64,000 bases of DNA from Adiantum capillus-veneris (taxonomy: Eukaryota > Streptophyta > Polypodiopsida > Polypodiales > Pteridaceae): NCBI GenBank assembly GCA_014529385.2, contig CM043944.1, positions 59,570,268-59,634,267 of the forward strand, in the 5' to 3' direction. Each line of letters opens with the position of its first letter. Positions within the stretch are counted from its first letter, which is position 1. Positions 46,918 through 58,758 of this stretch are shown one piece after another. The notes beneath the pieces are model-generated. The model did no database searches, had not been told where the DNA came from, and saw only the letters and a program-made list of their open reading frames with translations. The translations under genes and the position numbers were made by a program.

Positions 46918-47715
46918 TCAATTATTTCGTGTTGACAAGTACACACCAAGGACATAATTTGTCTCAGAATCACTATACTGATTTACAATTGTGTTGTATG
47001 TATAGACTCTCTTATCTCTTGCATACAACCATCCTACCAACCATGGAATTATGGTTCTCTGCAAGAAGTTTTGAAGTTGCTCGGAAGTTTGCCTCCACAT
47101 CTTTGGAAATATAAGATATGTCCCTGGCATGTTCCACATCACCCTATATGGAGTGTCATCAAAAATTAAGGTATTGTTTGCATCCAAATCCTCAAATATC
47201 TTCCAAATATCTTCCAAATATCTTCCAAATATCACTCAAATTTTTGTGATAAACCCTTGTAAATCCTAACATAATATTTGGATTTTGGCAATTTTTGTTA
47301 CTCATAAACACCTTGAACTTGGTATACTGCTCAGGAAAACATTTTTATGTGATGCGTTGCACCCTTGTTAAGTTATAGCAACTCCATATCCATAGCTCAA
47401 AGTATTCAGCACAAAAATCCAAAAAACTTTGTGCGTCTGGTCGCACCACATGATAAACTTCATCTTTATCCTCCACAAGTCGCATGTGTTGAGCCCAAGA
47501 TGGCATAGAATCTCCATGTTTCATTTCAATTGTCTTGAGAAGTAACCCCTCTAGATCCAAGATAAGTACTCTTTTGATGTCCTTGAAAGCAAGTGGTAGG
47601 TGATAAGGAGGTGATTCATTCCTTGGACAAGGTCTTGGAGGAGGTTGGATGGGTAATTCAATAGTTTTCTTCAATTTATGCCAGCATATAGCCAATCCAT
47701 TTTTCTGTAATGGTT
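46918..47715 (-). pseudogene. Locus D: FCP1-like HAD domain relic
   Basis: On the minus strand an acceptor (TTTCAG, then AACCATTACAG) at about 47716 opens an exon with a Pro-rich linker. The FCP1-like domain follows: VLILDLEGLLLKT (motif I, with Glu at the second Asp position), PSWAQHMRLV, YHVVRPDAQSFLDF, ELWIWSCYN, and in another frame NNTLIFDDTPYRVMW and PGTYLIFPK. It aligns block by block to B2 (WSCM; NTLVVDDTLYK; PGTCVCP) and to C. A TAA follows RVQRIT. A four-copy 11-bp repeat (GATATTTGGAA, about 47190-47235) lies where the frame shifts. It is a truncated relic with no RING or DGQHS part, lying between array blocks L1 and L2. Confidence 0.75.
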
Positions 47716-47979
47716 CTGAAATTAAAGAACAAGAACACTTAATGCAAACACAACAATAGACATGAGTTTTACATTGTCTACCCTAAGGTTTTATTAGATA
47801 CCAAAATCCATCTATGATCTACTCATTAATAGAAAGAAAGTCAAATTAATCTTTTTTATGCTACACTCTCTCTTAGTCTCAATACCATGGAGGTCAACTA
47901 GACTTAAGTCAACTAATAACTACTACTTGTTGTTAAAGGTATGCTTGAAGTGCATAAGGCTTAACCAATGCTCTAGTGT

Positions 47980-50900
47980 AGAATGGGTATTTAGGTCTCA
48001 AGGTCTACCACTTATCCAAGCAAAGATCCATTTAGATATGGAAACCCAAATTTTCTTAATATAATGATATAGAGTGGACAAGTGGTGAATCCTGAGACCA
48101 AACCACTCATGCTACTAGGGATAATAGGTTGGACAAGTGGTGGACCTTGAATGTAAACCCCCCATGTACAAAGTATCAGGGGTTTTGGGTATTTCAATCG
48201 ACTCTAGCATCTTCGAGACATGGTGGAGCTTACTTCTCTCCATGTTTCAATGGAGTCTATCTTGGATAAATGGTGGAGCATCATTCTCTCCATGTTTCAA
48301 TGGAGCCTAGCTTGGACAAGTGGTGGACGTTTGTTTCTCTCTATGTTTGAACAGATTTAGCTTGGACAAGTGGTGGACCTTGGAACAAAATCCCCATGTA
48401 AAACATATCATGGACATTACAAGTGGTGAGAAAAAATACCATTCAATATATAACCTTATAGGTTGGACAAGTGGTGGACCTTAACACCCAATTATTATTA
48501 ATATAATGACATAGAGTGGACAAGTGGTGAATCTTGCGACCAAACCTACTAGGAAAAGTAGGTTGGACAAGTGGTGGACCTTGAATGCAAACCCCCCATG
48601 TACAAAATATCACTCATGCTACTAGGAATAATTTGGTATTAAGGTCCATGTTTCAATGGAGCCTAGCTTGGAAAAGTGGTGGACCTTTGTTTCTCTCTAT
48701 GTTTCAATAGAATTAGCTTGGACAAGTGGTGAACCTTGGAACAAAACCCCCATGTAAAGCATGTCATGGGCATTACAAGTGGTGAGAAAAAATACCATTC
48801 AAGGTATAACCTTATAGGCTGGACAAGTGGTGGACCTTAGCACCCAATTCCTCTTATTATAATGACATAGAGTGGAAAAGTGGTGAATTGTGAGACCAAA
48901 CCTACTAGGGATAATAGGGTGGACAAATGGTTGACCTTGAATGTAAATCACCCATGTAAAAAATATCATGGGTTTTGTGTATTTCAATGGAGCCTAGCAT
49001 CTAGGAGACATGGTGGAACTTATTTATGTCCATGTTTTAATGGAGCCTATCTAGGAGAAATGGTGGAGGTTCCTTCTCTCCATGTTTCAATGGAGCCTAG
49101 CTTGGACAAGTCGTGGACCTTTGTTTCTCTCTATGTTTAAATATGGTTAGCTTGGACAAGTGGTGGATCTTGGAATGAAACTCCCATGTAAAACATATCA
49201 TGGGCATTTCAAGTGGCGAGAAAGGATACCATTTAAGATATAACCTTATAGGTTGGACAAGTGGTGGACCTTAACACAATATAATGACATAGAGTGTACA
49301 AGTGGTGAATCTCGAAACCAAACCACTCATGCTACTAGGGATAATAGGTTAAACAAGTGGTGGGCCTTGAAATAAAACCCCCTAGAGTAGCCTAGCTTGG
49401 AAACACGGTAAAGCTTGCTTCTCTCCATGTTTCAATGCAGCCTATCTTGGATAAATGGTGGAGCATCATTCTCTCCATGTTTCAATGGAGCCTAGCTTGG
49501 ACAAGTGGTGGACCTTTATTTCTCTCTATGTTTGAATAGAGTTATCTTGGAAAAGTGGTGGACCTTGGAACAAAACCCCCATGTAAAACATATCATGGGC
49601 ATTACAAGTGGTGAGAAAAAATACCATTTGATATATAACCTTATAGGTTGGACAAGTGGTGGACCTTAACACCCAATTATTCTTAATATAATGACATAGA
49701 GTGGATAAGTGGTGAACTTGGAACCAAACCTACTAGGGAAATAGGTTCGACAAGTGGTGGACCTTGAATGTAAACCCCCCATGTACAAAATATCACTCAT
49801 GCTACTAGAAATAATTTGGTATTAAGGTCCATGTTTCAATGCAGCTTAGCTTGGAAAAGTGGTGGACCTTTGTTTCTCTCTATGTTTTAATAGATTTAGC
49901 TTGGACAAGTGGTGGACCTTGGAACAAAACCCCCATGTAAATCATGTCATAGGCATTACAAGTGGTGAGAAAAAATACCATTCAAGCTATAACATTATAG
50001 GTTGGACAAGTGGTGGACCTTAACACCCAATTCCTCTTAATATAATGACATAGAATGGACAAGTGGTGAATCATGAGACCAAACCTACTAGGGATAATAG
50101 GTTGGACAAGTGGTGAACCTTGAATGTAAACCCCCCATGTATAAAATATTATGGGTATTGGGTATTTCAATGGAGCCTAGCAACTTGGAGACATGGTGGA
50201 GCTTATTTCTCTCCATGTTTCAATGGAGCCTATCTAGGAGAAACAGTGGAGGTTCCTTCTCTCCATGTTTCAATGAGCCTAGCTTGGACAAGTGGAGGAC
50301 CTTTCTTTCTCTATATGTTTTAATAGAGTTAGCTTGGACAAGTGGTGGACCTTGGAATGAAACCCCCATGTAAAACATATCATGGGCATTTCAAGTGGTG
50401 AGAAAGGATACCATTTAAAATATAATCTTATAGGTTGGACAAGTGGTGGACCTTAACACATAGTTCTTCTTAATATAATGACATAGAGTGTACAAGTGGT
50501 GAATCTTGAGACCAAACCACTCGTGCTACTAGGGATAATAGGTTGGACAAGTGGTGGACCTTGAATGTAAACCCCTCATGTACAAAATTATGGGTTTAGG
50601 GTATTTCAATGGAGCCTAGCTTGGAGACATGGTGGAGATTGCTTCTCTCAATGTTTCAATGGAACCTATCTTGGAGAAATGGTGGATCATCCTTCTCTCC
50701 ATGTTTCAATGGAGCCTACCTTGGACAAGTGGTGGACCTTTGCTTCTCTCTATGTTTCAATAGAGTTAGCTTGGACAAGTGGTGGGTGTTGGAACAAAAC
50801 CCCTTTGTAAAACATAGCATGGAAATTACAAGTGATAAGGAAAAATATCATTCAAGATATAACCTTACAGGTTGGAAAAGTGGTGATGGACCTTGACAAG

Positions 50901-52640
50901 TGGTGAAGGATACCATTTAAGATACACCCTTATAGGTTGGACAAGTGGTGGACCTTAACACCCAGTTATTCTTAATATAATGACAGAGATTGGATAAGTG
51001 GTGAATCTTAAAACCAAACCACTCATGCTACTAGGTATAATATGTTAGATAAGTGGTAGACCTTGAATGTAAACACCCCATGTACAAAATATCATGGTTT
51101 TAGGGTGTTTCAATGGAGCCTAGAATCTTGGAGACATGGTAGATCTTGATTCCTTTCATGTTTGAATGGCACCTATCTTGGACAAATGATGGAGGTTACT
51201 TCTCTCCATGCTTCAATGGAGCCTAGCTTTGACAAGTGGTGAACCTTTGCTTCTCTCTATGTTTGAATAGAGTTAGCTTGGACAAGTGGTGGACCTTTGC
51301 TTCTCTCTATGTTTGAATAGAGTTAGCTTGGACAAGTGGTGGACCTTGGAATGAAACCCCCATGTAAAACATATCATGGGCATTTCAAGTGGTGAGAAAG
51401 GATACCATTTAAGATATAACCTTATAGGTTGGACAAGTGGTGGACCTTAATACATAGTTCTTTCTAATATAATGACATAAAGTGTACAAGTGGTGTATCT
51501 TGAGACCAAACCACTCGTGCTACTAGGGATAATAGGTTAGACAAGTGGTGGGCCTTGAAATAAAACCCCTCATGTACAAAATAAAATGGGTTTAGGGCAT
51601 TTAAATGGATCCTAGCTTGGAGACATGGTGGAGCTTTCTTCTCTCCATGTTTCAATGAAGCCTATCTTGGAGAAATGGTGGAGCATCCTTCTCTCCATGT
51701 TTCAATATAGATTAGCTTGGACAAGTGGTGGATCTTTGGTTCTCTCTATGTTTCAATAGAGTTAGCTTGGACAAGTGGTGGACATTGAAACAAAACTCCC
51801 ATGTAAAACATATCATGGGTAGTTCAAGTTTTGAGAAAAAAAACCATTTAAAATATAACCTTATAGGTTGGACAAGTGGTGGACCTTAACACCCAATCCT
51901 TTTTAATACAATGACATAGAGTGGACAAGTGGTGAATCTTGAGACCAAAGCTATCAAGCTACTAGGGATACTAGGTTGGACAAGTGGTGGATCTTGAATG
52001 TACATCCCCTATGTACAAAATATCATGGGTTTAGGGTGTTTCAATGGAGTCTAGCATATTGGAGACATGGTGGAGCTTGCTTCGCTCCATGTTTCAAGTG
52101 GTGCACCTTCAATTATTTTCCCATACCTAGTTTAGACAACCCATACACTTTGCAACTCTAAAGGTTGGACGAGTGGTGGAGCTTTGTTTATTTCCATGTT
52201 TTAATGGATCCTAGCTTTGACAAGTGGTGGACCTTGGAAAAAAGTCCCCCCTGTACAACATAGCTGAGTTTTTTCATGTTTTAATGGAAGAGAGATTTGA
52301 CAAATGGTGGAGCTTGCTTATCTCCATGTGGATTTTAGAACTAGCTTGGACAAGTGGTGGAGCTTTGCTTTTCTACTCTTCATAATACAATGATGTATAG
52401 GTTGGTTACATGGTGAATCTTAAGGCCAAACCTCCCATCTTACTAGAGATAATAGGTTGGACAAGTGTTCAATCTTCTATCATTTCTCCATGCCTATAAT
52501 TAGAAAATTAGTAGAACTAGCATCTTTCTATGTTGTCTAGAGCTGAGCTTGGACAAGTAGTGGACCTTGCTACTCTCTTCCCTTGGTTTATTAGTTTGAA
52601 GACTCATTATATATACTTGCTTAGATCTATATAATTACTC
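47980..52640 (+). repeat. Array block L2 (GGACAAGTGGTGGACC, forward)
   Basis: The longest forward block. Larger units of about 360-440 bp contain, in order, TAGGTTGGACAAGTGGTGG, CCCCCCATGTACAAAATATC, CTCCATGTTTCAATGGAGCC and ACATATCATGGGCATT. It ends with the same terminal module as L1 (GTTGTCTAGAGCTGAGCTTGG to TTAGATCTAT near 52640). Open frames of 60-95 codons inside reflect low stop content. Confidence 0.93.
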
Positions 52641-52649
52641 ATTAGTTAG

Positions 52650-53556
52650 GTTACAAGTAGGTATGTAATTTGTTAGCCTCAAGGGACTTTGAATATTGAA
52701 TAGTAAGAAAGTCAAGTGCTGGTTTGAAGATCTTTTGCTTATCTAAACTAGAATCTAACTCAATAATAAGTCTCTTAAGTTCCACAAATTGTCCTATCTA
52801 GGCTCCAAAAGAGTCTTAATTGGTTTGTGCTAGATTCTAACTTCCTTGATGGGGTAGAATCCTAGAAAAATGATGCACTATAAGTTTTACCTTAGCTCAA
52901 ATGGATTTTCACTTAAACTAGACTGCAATTTGGCACTCTAGTATCTTTGTCTTGATGGAGTTTAACACTAGATACATAGTAGTGATATTTAAGCTTCATG
53001 TCTCTTCACTTGATCGAGATATGAGACCATACTTTCAAGGTCACCACTTGTCTTACCTAAAGACCAATGTGAGACATGGGAGCAAGAAAGCCATCCGATA
53101 TTGTTTTAAGGACTATTACATAGACAATCAATAACTTAAGTAAAGCAAAAAGACTTGGATCTTTCACAATTAATAACTTAAGTAAAGCCAAAAAGACTTG
53201 GATCTTTGACAGTTTTTTTCAAACTAAAAAAGCACAATCTCATGCTAACAAAACTATAAATCACAATTGAAAGTTTTGAACGAGAAAAAGATCAGCAATC
53301 TTATAAGAAGGATACTTTTCATTTCATTTGATGATTACAAACTAAAAGAAAGTCTCTCAAGAAATTGATAAACAAAAAATGTAGGTGACTGCTTCATTAT
53401 TTTGAGCAAACATATCAAAATCTCTATTGATTGAGCTCCATCTAGTAGTATCCTTTGTAAGATCTTGCAGGAAGGAATAAAAAGAAAGATTTGTTAGATA
53501 CCATGCACATGAGTGTTCAAGTATGTGTATCAAGAATATATGACATGTCACTAGTA
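52650..53556. other. 3' flank of locus C with a 40-bp duplication
   Basis: AATAACTTAAGTAAAGC plus AAAAAGACTTGGATCTTT occurs twice at about 53127-53210. A possible terminal, mostly non-coding exon of locus C starts after an acceptor (CCTGCAAG) near 53465 on the minus strand. Otherwise nothing is recognised. Confidence 0.5.
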
Positions 53557-53558
53557 CC

Positions 53559-56042
53559 TTAGGGTTGCTTTCTATCCAGCCTTAGAAGATTGTTCTCAGC
53601 TTTCACCTTATTTATATAAGCCTTTGCTGTGGTTGCCTTCAAAACTCCTTTTGTGTTACAACCCAATTTCCTAGCTAAAGTGGTCAATTGTGACGCCTTC
53701 ATGCTTTCAATGGGTGTACGCTCCTTTGCTAAGATCTCTTGTATTTGGGCTCTTCTCATTTCATTGCGGTGGCTTGTGTCACTTGCATTTTCAATGATAG
53801 TTTCATCCCTGTCACCTTTTGCAGGTGGTATTCTTCTTGTAAAGAACACCTTAGCTGACCAAACATCATTTTTCTGCTTCCAATACTCCATGATTTGTTT
53901 GTATTCACTATCATTTGTCACTATAGGTTGTCCATAACGATTAGAAGCAATTAAATCACGCACATCCCTTCTCTCATCAAGCTGAATCAAGTATGGCAGT
54001 AGCTCCTCCAAGAGCATATTGTCAACCATCTTCTCAGCATCAAATTGTGGTGGAAAAATGCAATTGTTTTCTGGTGAAATACATCCCTTGTAAGGAGAGT
54101 CATCAATAAGCACCGTTGTTTGTGGATCACATTCAAACCCCATGGCAATTTTAACTAAAGGCTTGAACATTGCCTCAACGTTTGGATTGTCGGGTCTAAA
54201 CAATTTTTGAGTTTGAGCAGTGTAGCAAACATCTTGCAACCAAATTGCAAAGAAAGGCAATGTATCCTCAGCTAAGTTGTTTAGTGCTGCAAGGATTTGA
54301 TACACATTATTCCTAGTAGCTGTCGACCAAATTGCAACATTAAACCTCTGTAAAATAGTCTTCAAGAATTGGATGCAACCTGGCCTGAGTATAATATATC
54401 TTTTTGAATCCATTTGCACTGAGTTGTGGTGTGAGGATGGTTGAGGGGAACGTTTCAACAATAGACCATTTAAATCCAATATAATTGTAAGCATGGATTT
54501 CTCAACATCTACGCTACATGACGTAGTACCAATTGGCAATAGCTCGTGAGTGGACTTTTCAGTTTCTTTTGATGTATGTTGCATTTTTGAAGCATCGATT
54601 TCTTGGTTCTCATTATTGGAAGCTTGCTCAAGTTGCACAACACTAGACTCTAGTATAGAAATATCATCCATCTTGGGCACTTTAGAAACTAAATCAGAGT
54701 ACGTGACCATGTGTGCCTATTTAGCAATCCAACTTGCTGTTGCACTCATTCTTGCCAATCGAAGAAAAGCCTAAAAAGAAATAGAGAAATAATTAAACTA
54801 TTGAGCAAGATTTGTTAATTAAACACTATCAAAAAGACAAAGAAAATAACTTACATCCCATCCGGCACGAGATGCATGTCCCTCTGCAATTCCACTTGCT
54901 GCCTTTGGTGGTCGTCCTGAGAAGATCCATTGACTCCGTAAATGTCTCAATATTTGGCTGTAAGGTTGCTTGACATACAATGCCTGAGCCTCCTCATTTG
55001 CAATGGCAGATATAGCAGTTGCAACAAATGGAGGAGCATTCACAACAATGCGAGCCTTTCTAAATTTATACACGCTAATCAGTCTTTCAAATATCTCTTT
55101 GTTGTTTTGTTCATTGTGAAGCAAAACTTTTGCAGCATAGATTGAATGCTGCCCATCAAGAATCCAATAATGATAATCTTTATTTTTTTTCTCCTCTACC
55201 TCTTCTACTGCCAAAGGAGTCCCCTTCTTTGATTTTGCATTTCGAACAGGCATCAAATATGCACATGCTGCAGGCTTGGTCGTACTCCGTGAAAATCCAA
55301 ATAACACACTTTCAGCGTGTTTTTTATCCATAATACGTGCATTATAGTGATCAGGAGCAAGCCAACAATTTTGAATAGGGATATCAAATTCCCTATATTG
55401 GAAAGGAAAATAATTTATGTACTTATTCATTCCACCTGTATCTTTTTCTTGTCCTTTCATGGCCTCAGCTTCTAAAACATCTGGATCCACAATTCTCATC
55501 TTTGACATTGAACCCTCTATTGATGAGGATGCCAAAGATGCCTTGTCTACATCCAAAATGGAACTAGTTCGCTTAGCTGCTACTTTTTGCACTTTTGCTT
55601 GCTTCTTTGTGGATGGTGGTCGTGAAGCTTTCACCTTTTTTCGTTGTAGTGTGGCAATGATGGAGCTTTGAAGTTGATCTGCTGTGATGTTTGGATTTGA
55701 TTCTGAAAACTTCCATCCTCGAGAAAACATTGTCTCTTCTTTGTTTCTAGACATGCGCTCCAATGCATATGCTCCTGGAGATAGTTGAAATTCTAGATTC
55801 ATTGGAACTAGAATGTCAATGCATTCCACCTCCGGATGACTATCAACTACAGAGACAGATGCTTCCACAACTTGTCCAACATCTTCAAACAAGCTGTCAT
55901 TCTCCTTTTTGGCAATAAATAGATGCACCTTATGAAATTGTGCACCCTCTATACCATGTATGTCCAAATACCATTTCCTAATATCATTGCAAGTATAGTC
56001 AACTGAGACAGCAACCCTTGCAACCTGTTTTTTTGGAGCCAT
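53559..56042 (-). pseudogene. Locus C: DGQHS (ParB-like) domain plus FCP1-like HAD domain, split by one TAG
   Basis: ATG at 56042 (MAPKKQ), six bases after a TTTCAG acceptor at 56048, so a 5' UTR exon lies farther upstream, in or beside the array. Exon 1 (409 codons, to 54855) has a basic linker, FPFQYREFDIPIQNCWLAPD and HYWILDGQHSIYAAKVL, like the nucleotide-binding motif of ParB/DGQHR folds. An 84-bp GTAAGT...TTTTTAG intron (54771-54854) joins in phase to 17 codons and TAG (54717-54719). The same frame then runs AHMVTYSDLV into 383 more codons with an FCP1-like domain: IILDLNGLLLKRS (Asn at the second Asp), YIILRPGCIQFLK, VLIDDSPYKG; then YWKQKNDVWSAKVFF. It stops at 53559. Either one gene of about 812 codons has a CAG-to-TAG change, or two proteins abut. 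Apart from this TAG it is intact. Confidence 0.7.
54771..54854 (-). other. 84-bp intron of locus C
   Basis: The donor GTAAGTTATT follows the codon GAT and the acceptor TTCTTTTTAG precedes GCT. It is phase 0, AT-rich and of normal plant length. It supports real splicing history in a eukaryotic gene. Confidence 0.8.
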
Positions 56043-56116
56043 CTTTCCTGAAACAAAAAAAACCAAATGGTATTTTAGCATATACTTTTTTGTAATGAAT
56101 TAAGTTTGTGTGAATA

Positions 56117-58753
56117 CAAGGTCCACCACTTGTTCAAGTTAGATCTAAGCAAGTATACATAGTAATCTTTTAAGCTAGTAAACTAAGGAAAGGGAGAAGT
56201 AAGGTCCACCACTTGTCCAAGCTCAGCACTAGACAACATGGAGAGATTCGAAGTCTACTAATTGTCTAATATAGGCTAACTATATTGAAACATAGAGAGA
56301 AGCAAAGGTCCACCACTTGTCCAATCTAGGGTCCATTGAAACATGGAGAGAAGGATGCTCCACCATTTGTCCAAAATAGGCTCCATTGAAACATGAAGAG
56401 AAGCAATATGCACCATGTCTTTGAGATGCTAGGCTCTATTGAAATACCTTAAACCCACGATATTTTGTATATGTGGGGTTTAAATTCAAGGTCCACCACT
56501 TGTCCAACCTATTCTCCCTAGTAGCATGAGTGGTTTGGTCTCAAGATTCACCACTTTTCCACTCTATGTCATTATATTAAGAAGATCTAGGTGTTAAGGT
56601 CCACCACTTGTCCAACCTATAAGGCTATATCTAAAATGGTATTATTTACCACCACTTGGAATGCACATGATAGGTTTTACATAGGGGTATGGTTCCAAGG
56701 TCCACCACTTGTCCAAGCTAACTCTATTGAAACATAGAGAGAATCAAAGGTCCACCACTTGTCCAAGCTAGGCTCCATTGAAACATGCAGAGAAGGATGC
56801 TCCACCATTTGTCCAAGCCAGATTCGATTGAAACATGAAGAGAAGCAAGCTGCACCATGTCTCCAAAATGCTAGGCTCCATTGAAATATCTTAAACCCAT
56901 GATATTTCGTACATGGGGGGTTTACATTCAAGGTCCACCACTTGTCCAACCTATTATCACTAGTAGCATAAGTGGTTTGGTCTCAAGATTCACCACTTTT
57001 CCACTCTATGTCATTATATTAAGAAGATCTGGGTGTTAAGGTCCACCACTTGTCCAACCTATAAGGCTATATCTTAAACTTTATTCTTTCTCACCACTTG
57101 GAATGACCATGATAGGTTTTAAATGGGGGTTTGGTTCCAAGGTCCACCACTTGTCCAAGATAACTCTATTGAAACATAGAGAGAAGCAAAGGTCCACCAC
57201 TTGTCCAAGCTAGGGTCCATTGAAACATGGAGAGAAGGATGCTCCACCATTTGTCCAAGATAGGCTCCATTGAAACATGAAGAGAAGCAAGCTGCACCAT
57301 GTCTCCAAGATGCTAAGATCCATTGAAATACCTTACACCCACGATATTTTGTACATGGGGAGTTTACATTCAAGGTCCACCACTTGTCCAACCTATTATC
57401 TCTAGTAGCATGAGTGGTTTGGTCTCAAGATTCACCACTTTTCCACTCTATGTCATTACGTTAAGAAGATCTGTGTGTTAAGGTCGACCACTTGTCCAAC
57501 CTATAAGGGTATATCTTAAAGGGTATTATTTCTCACCACTTGAAATGTCCATGATATGTTTTACATGGGGGTTTGGTTCCAAGGTCCACCACTTGTCCAA
57601 GCTAACTCTATTGAAACATAGAGAGAAACAAAGGTCCACCACTTGTCCAAGCTAGGCTCCATTGAAACATGGAGAGAAGGATGCTCTATCATTTGTCGAA
57701 GCTAACACTATTGAAACATGGGGGGTTTACATTCAAGGTCCACCACTTGTCCAACCTATTAAAGCTAGTAGCATGAGTGGTTTGGTCTCAAGATTCACCA
57801 CTTTTTCACTCTATGTCATTATATTAAGAATATCTGGGTGTTAAGGTCCACCACTTGTCCAACCTATAAGGCTATATCTTAAGGGTTATTCTTTCTCACC
57901 ACTTGGAGTGACCATGATAGGTTTTACATGGGGGTTTGGTTCCAAGGTCCACCACTTGTCCAAGATAACTCTATTGAGACATAGAGAGAAGCAAAGGTCC
58001 ACCACTTGTCCAAGATAGAGTCCATTGAAACATGGAGAGAAGGATGCTCCACCATTTGTCCAAGATACGCTCCATTGAAACATGAAGAAAAGCAAGCTAC
58101 ACCATGTCTCCAAGATGCTAATCTCCATTGAAATACCTTAAACCCATGATATTTCGTACATGGGGGGTTTACATTCAAGGTCCACCACTTGTCCGACCTA
58201 TTATCTCTAGTAGCATGAGTGGTTTGGTCTCAAGATTCACCACTTTTCCACTCTATGTCATTATACTAAGAATATCTGGGTGCTAAGGTCCACCACTTGT
58301 CCAACCTATAAGGCTATATCTTAAACTTTATTCTTTCTCACCACTTGGAGTTACCATGATAGGTTTTACATGGGAGTTTGGTTACAAGGCCCACCACTTG
58401 TCCAAGCTAAATCTATTGAAACATAGAGAGAAGCAAAGGTCCACCACTTGTCCAAGCTACGCTCCATTGAAACATGGAGAGAAGGATGCTCCACCATTTG
58501 TCAAAGATAGGCTCCATTGAAACATGAAGGGAAGCAAGCTGCACCATGTCTCCAAGATGCTAGGCTCCATTGAAAGACCTTAAACCCATGATATTTCGTA
58601 CATGGGGGGTATACATTCAAGGTCCTCCACTTGTCCAACCTATTATCCTTAGTAGCATGAGTGGTTTGGTCTCAAGATTCACCACTTTTCCACTCTATGT
58701 CGTTATATTAAGAAGATCTAGGTTTTAAGGTCGACCACTTGTCCAACCTATAA
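56117..58753 (-). repeat. Array block R1 (inverted orientation)
   Basis: The same repeat as L1/L2 in reverse (AAGGTCCACCACTTGTCC). It opens at its locus C side with the inverted terminal module (56076-56250). Higher-order units are about 440 bp, marked by CAACCTATAAGGCTATATC at about 56600, 57040, 57480, 57845, 58290 and 58730; one unit is shortened to about 364 bp. Confidence 0.93.
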
Positions 58754-58758
58754 GGCTA

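Noticed and set aside
44679-52161. Many 60-95 codon open frames within the forward array blocks
   Set aside because: They repeat the same monomer translation, start at arbitrary points, and are broken in neighbouring units. They are by-products of a stop-poor satellite.
38351-56042. Endogenous giant-virus insertion as source of the FCP1-like and DGQHS genes
   Set aside because: FCP1-like and ParB-like domains do occur in large DNA viruses. These genes have spliceosomal introns and no viral hallmark gene (capsid, packaging ATPase, DNA polymerase) is seen, so I do not claim it.
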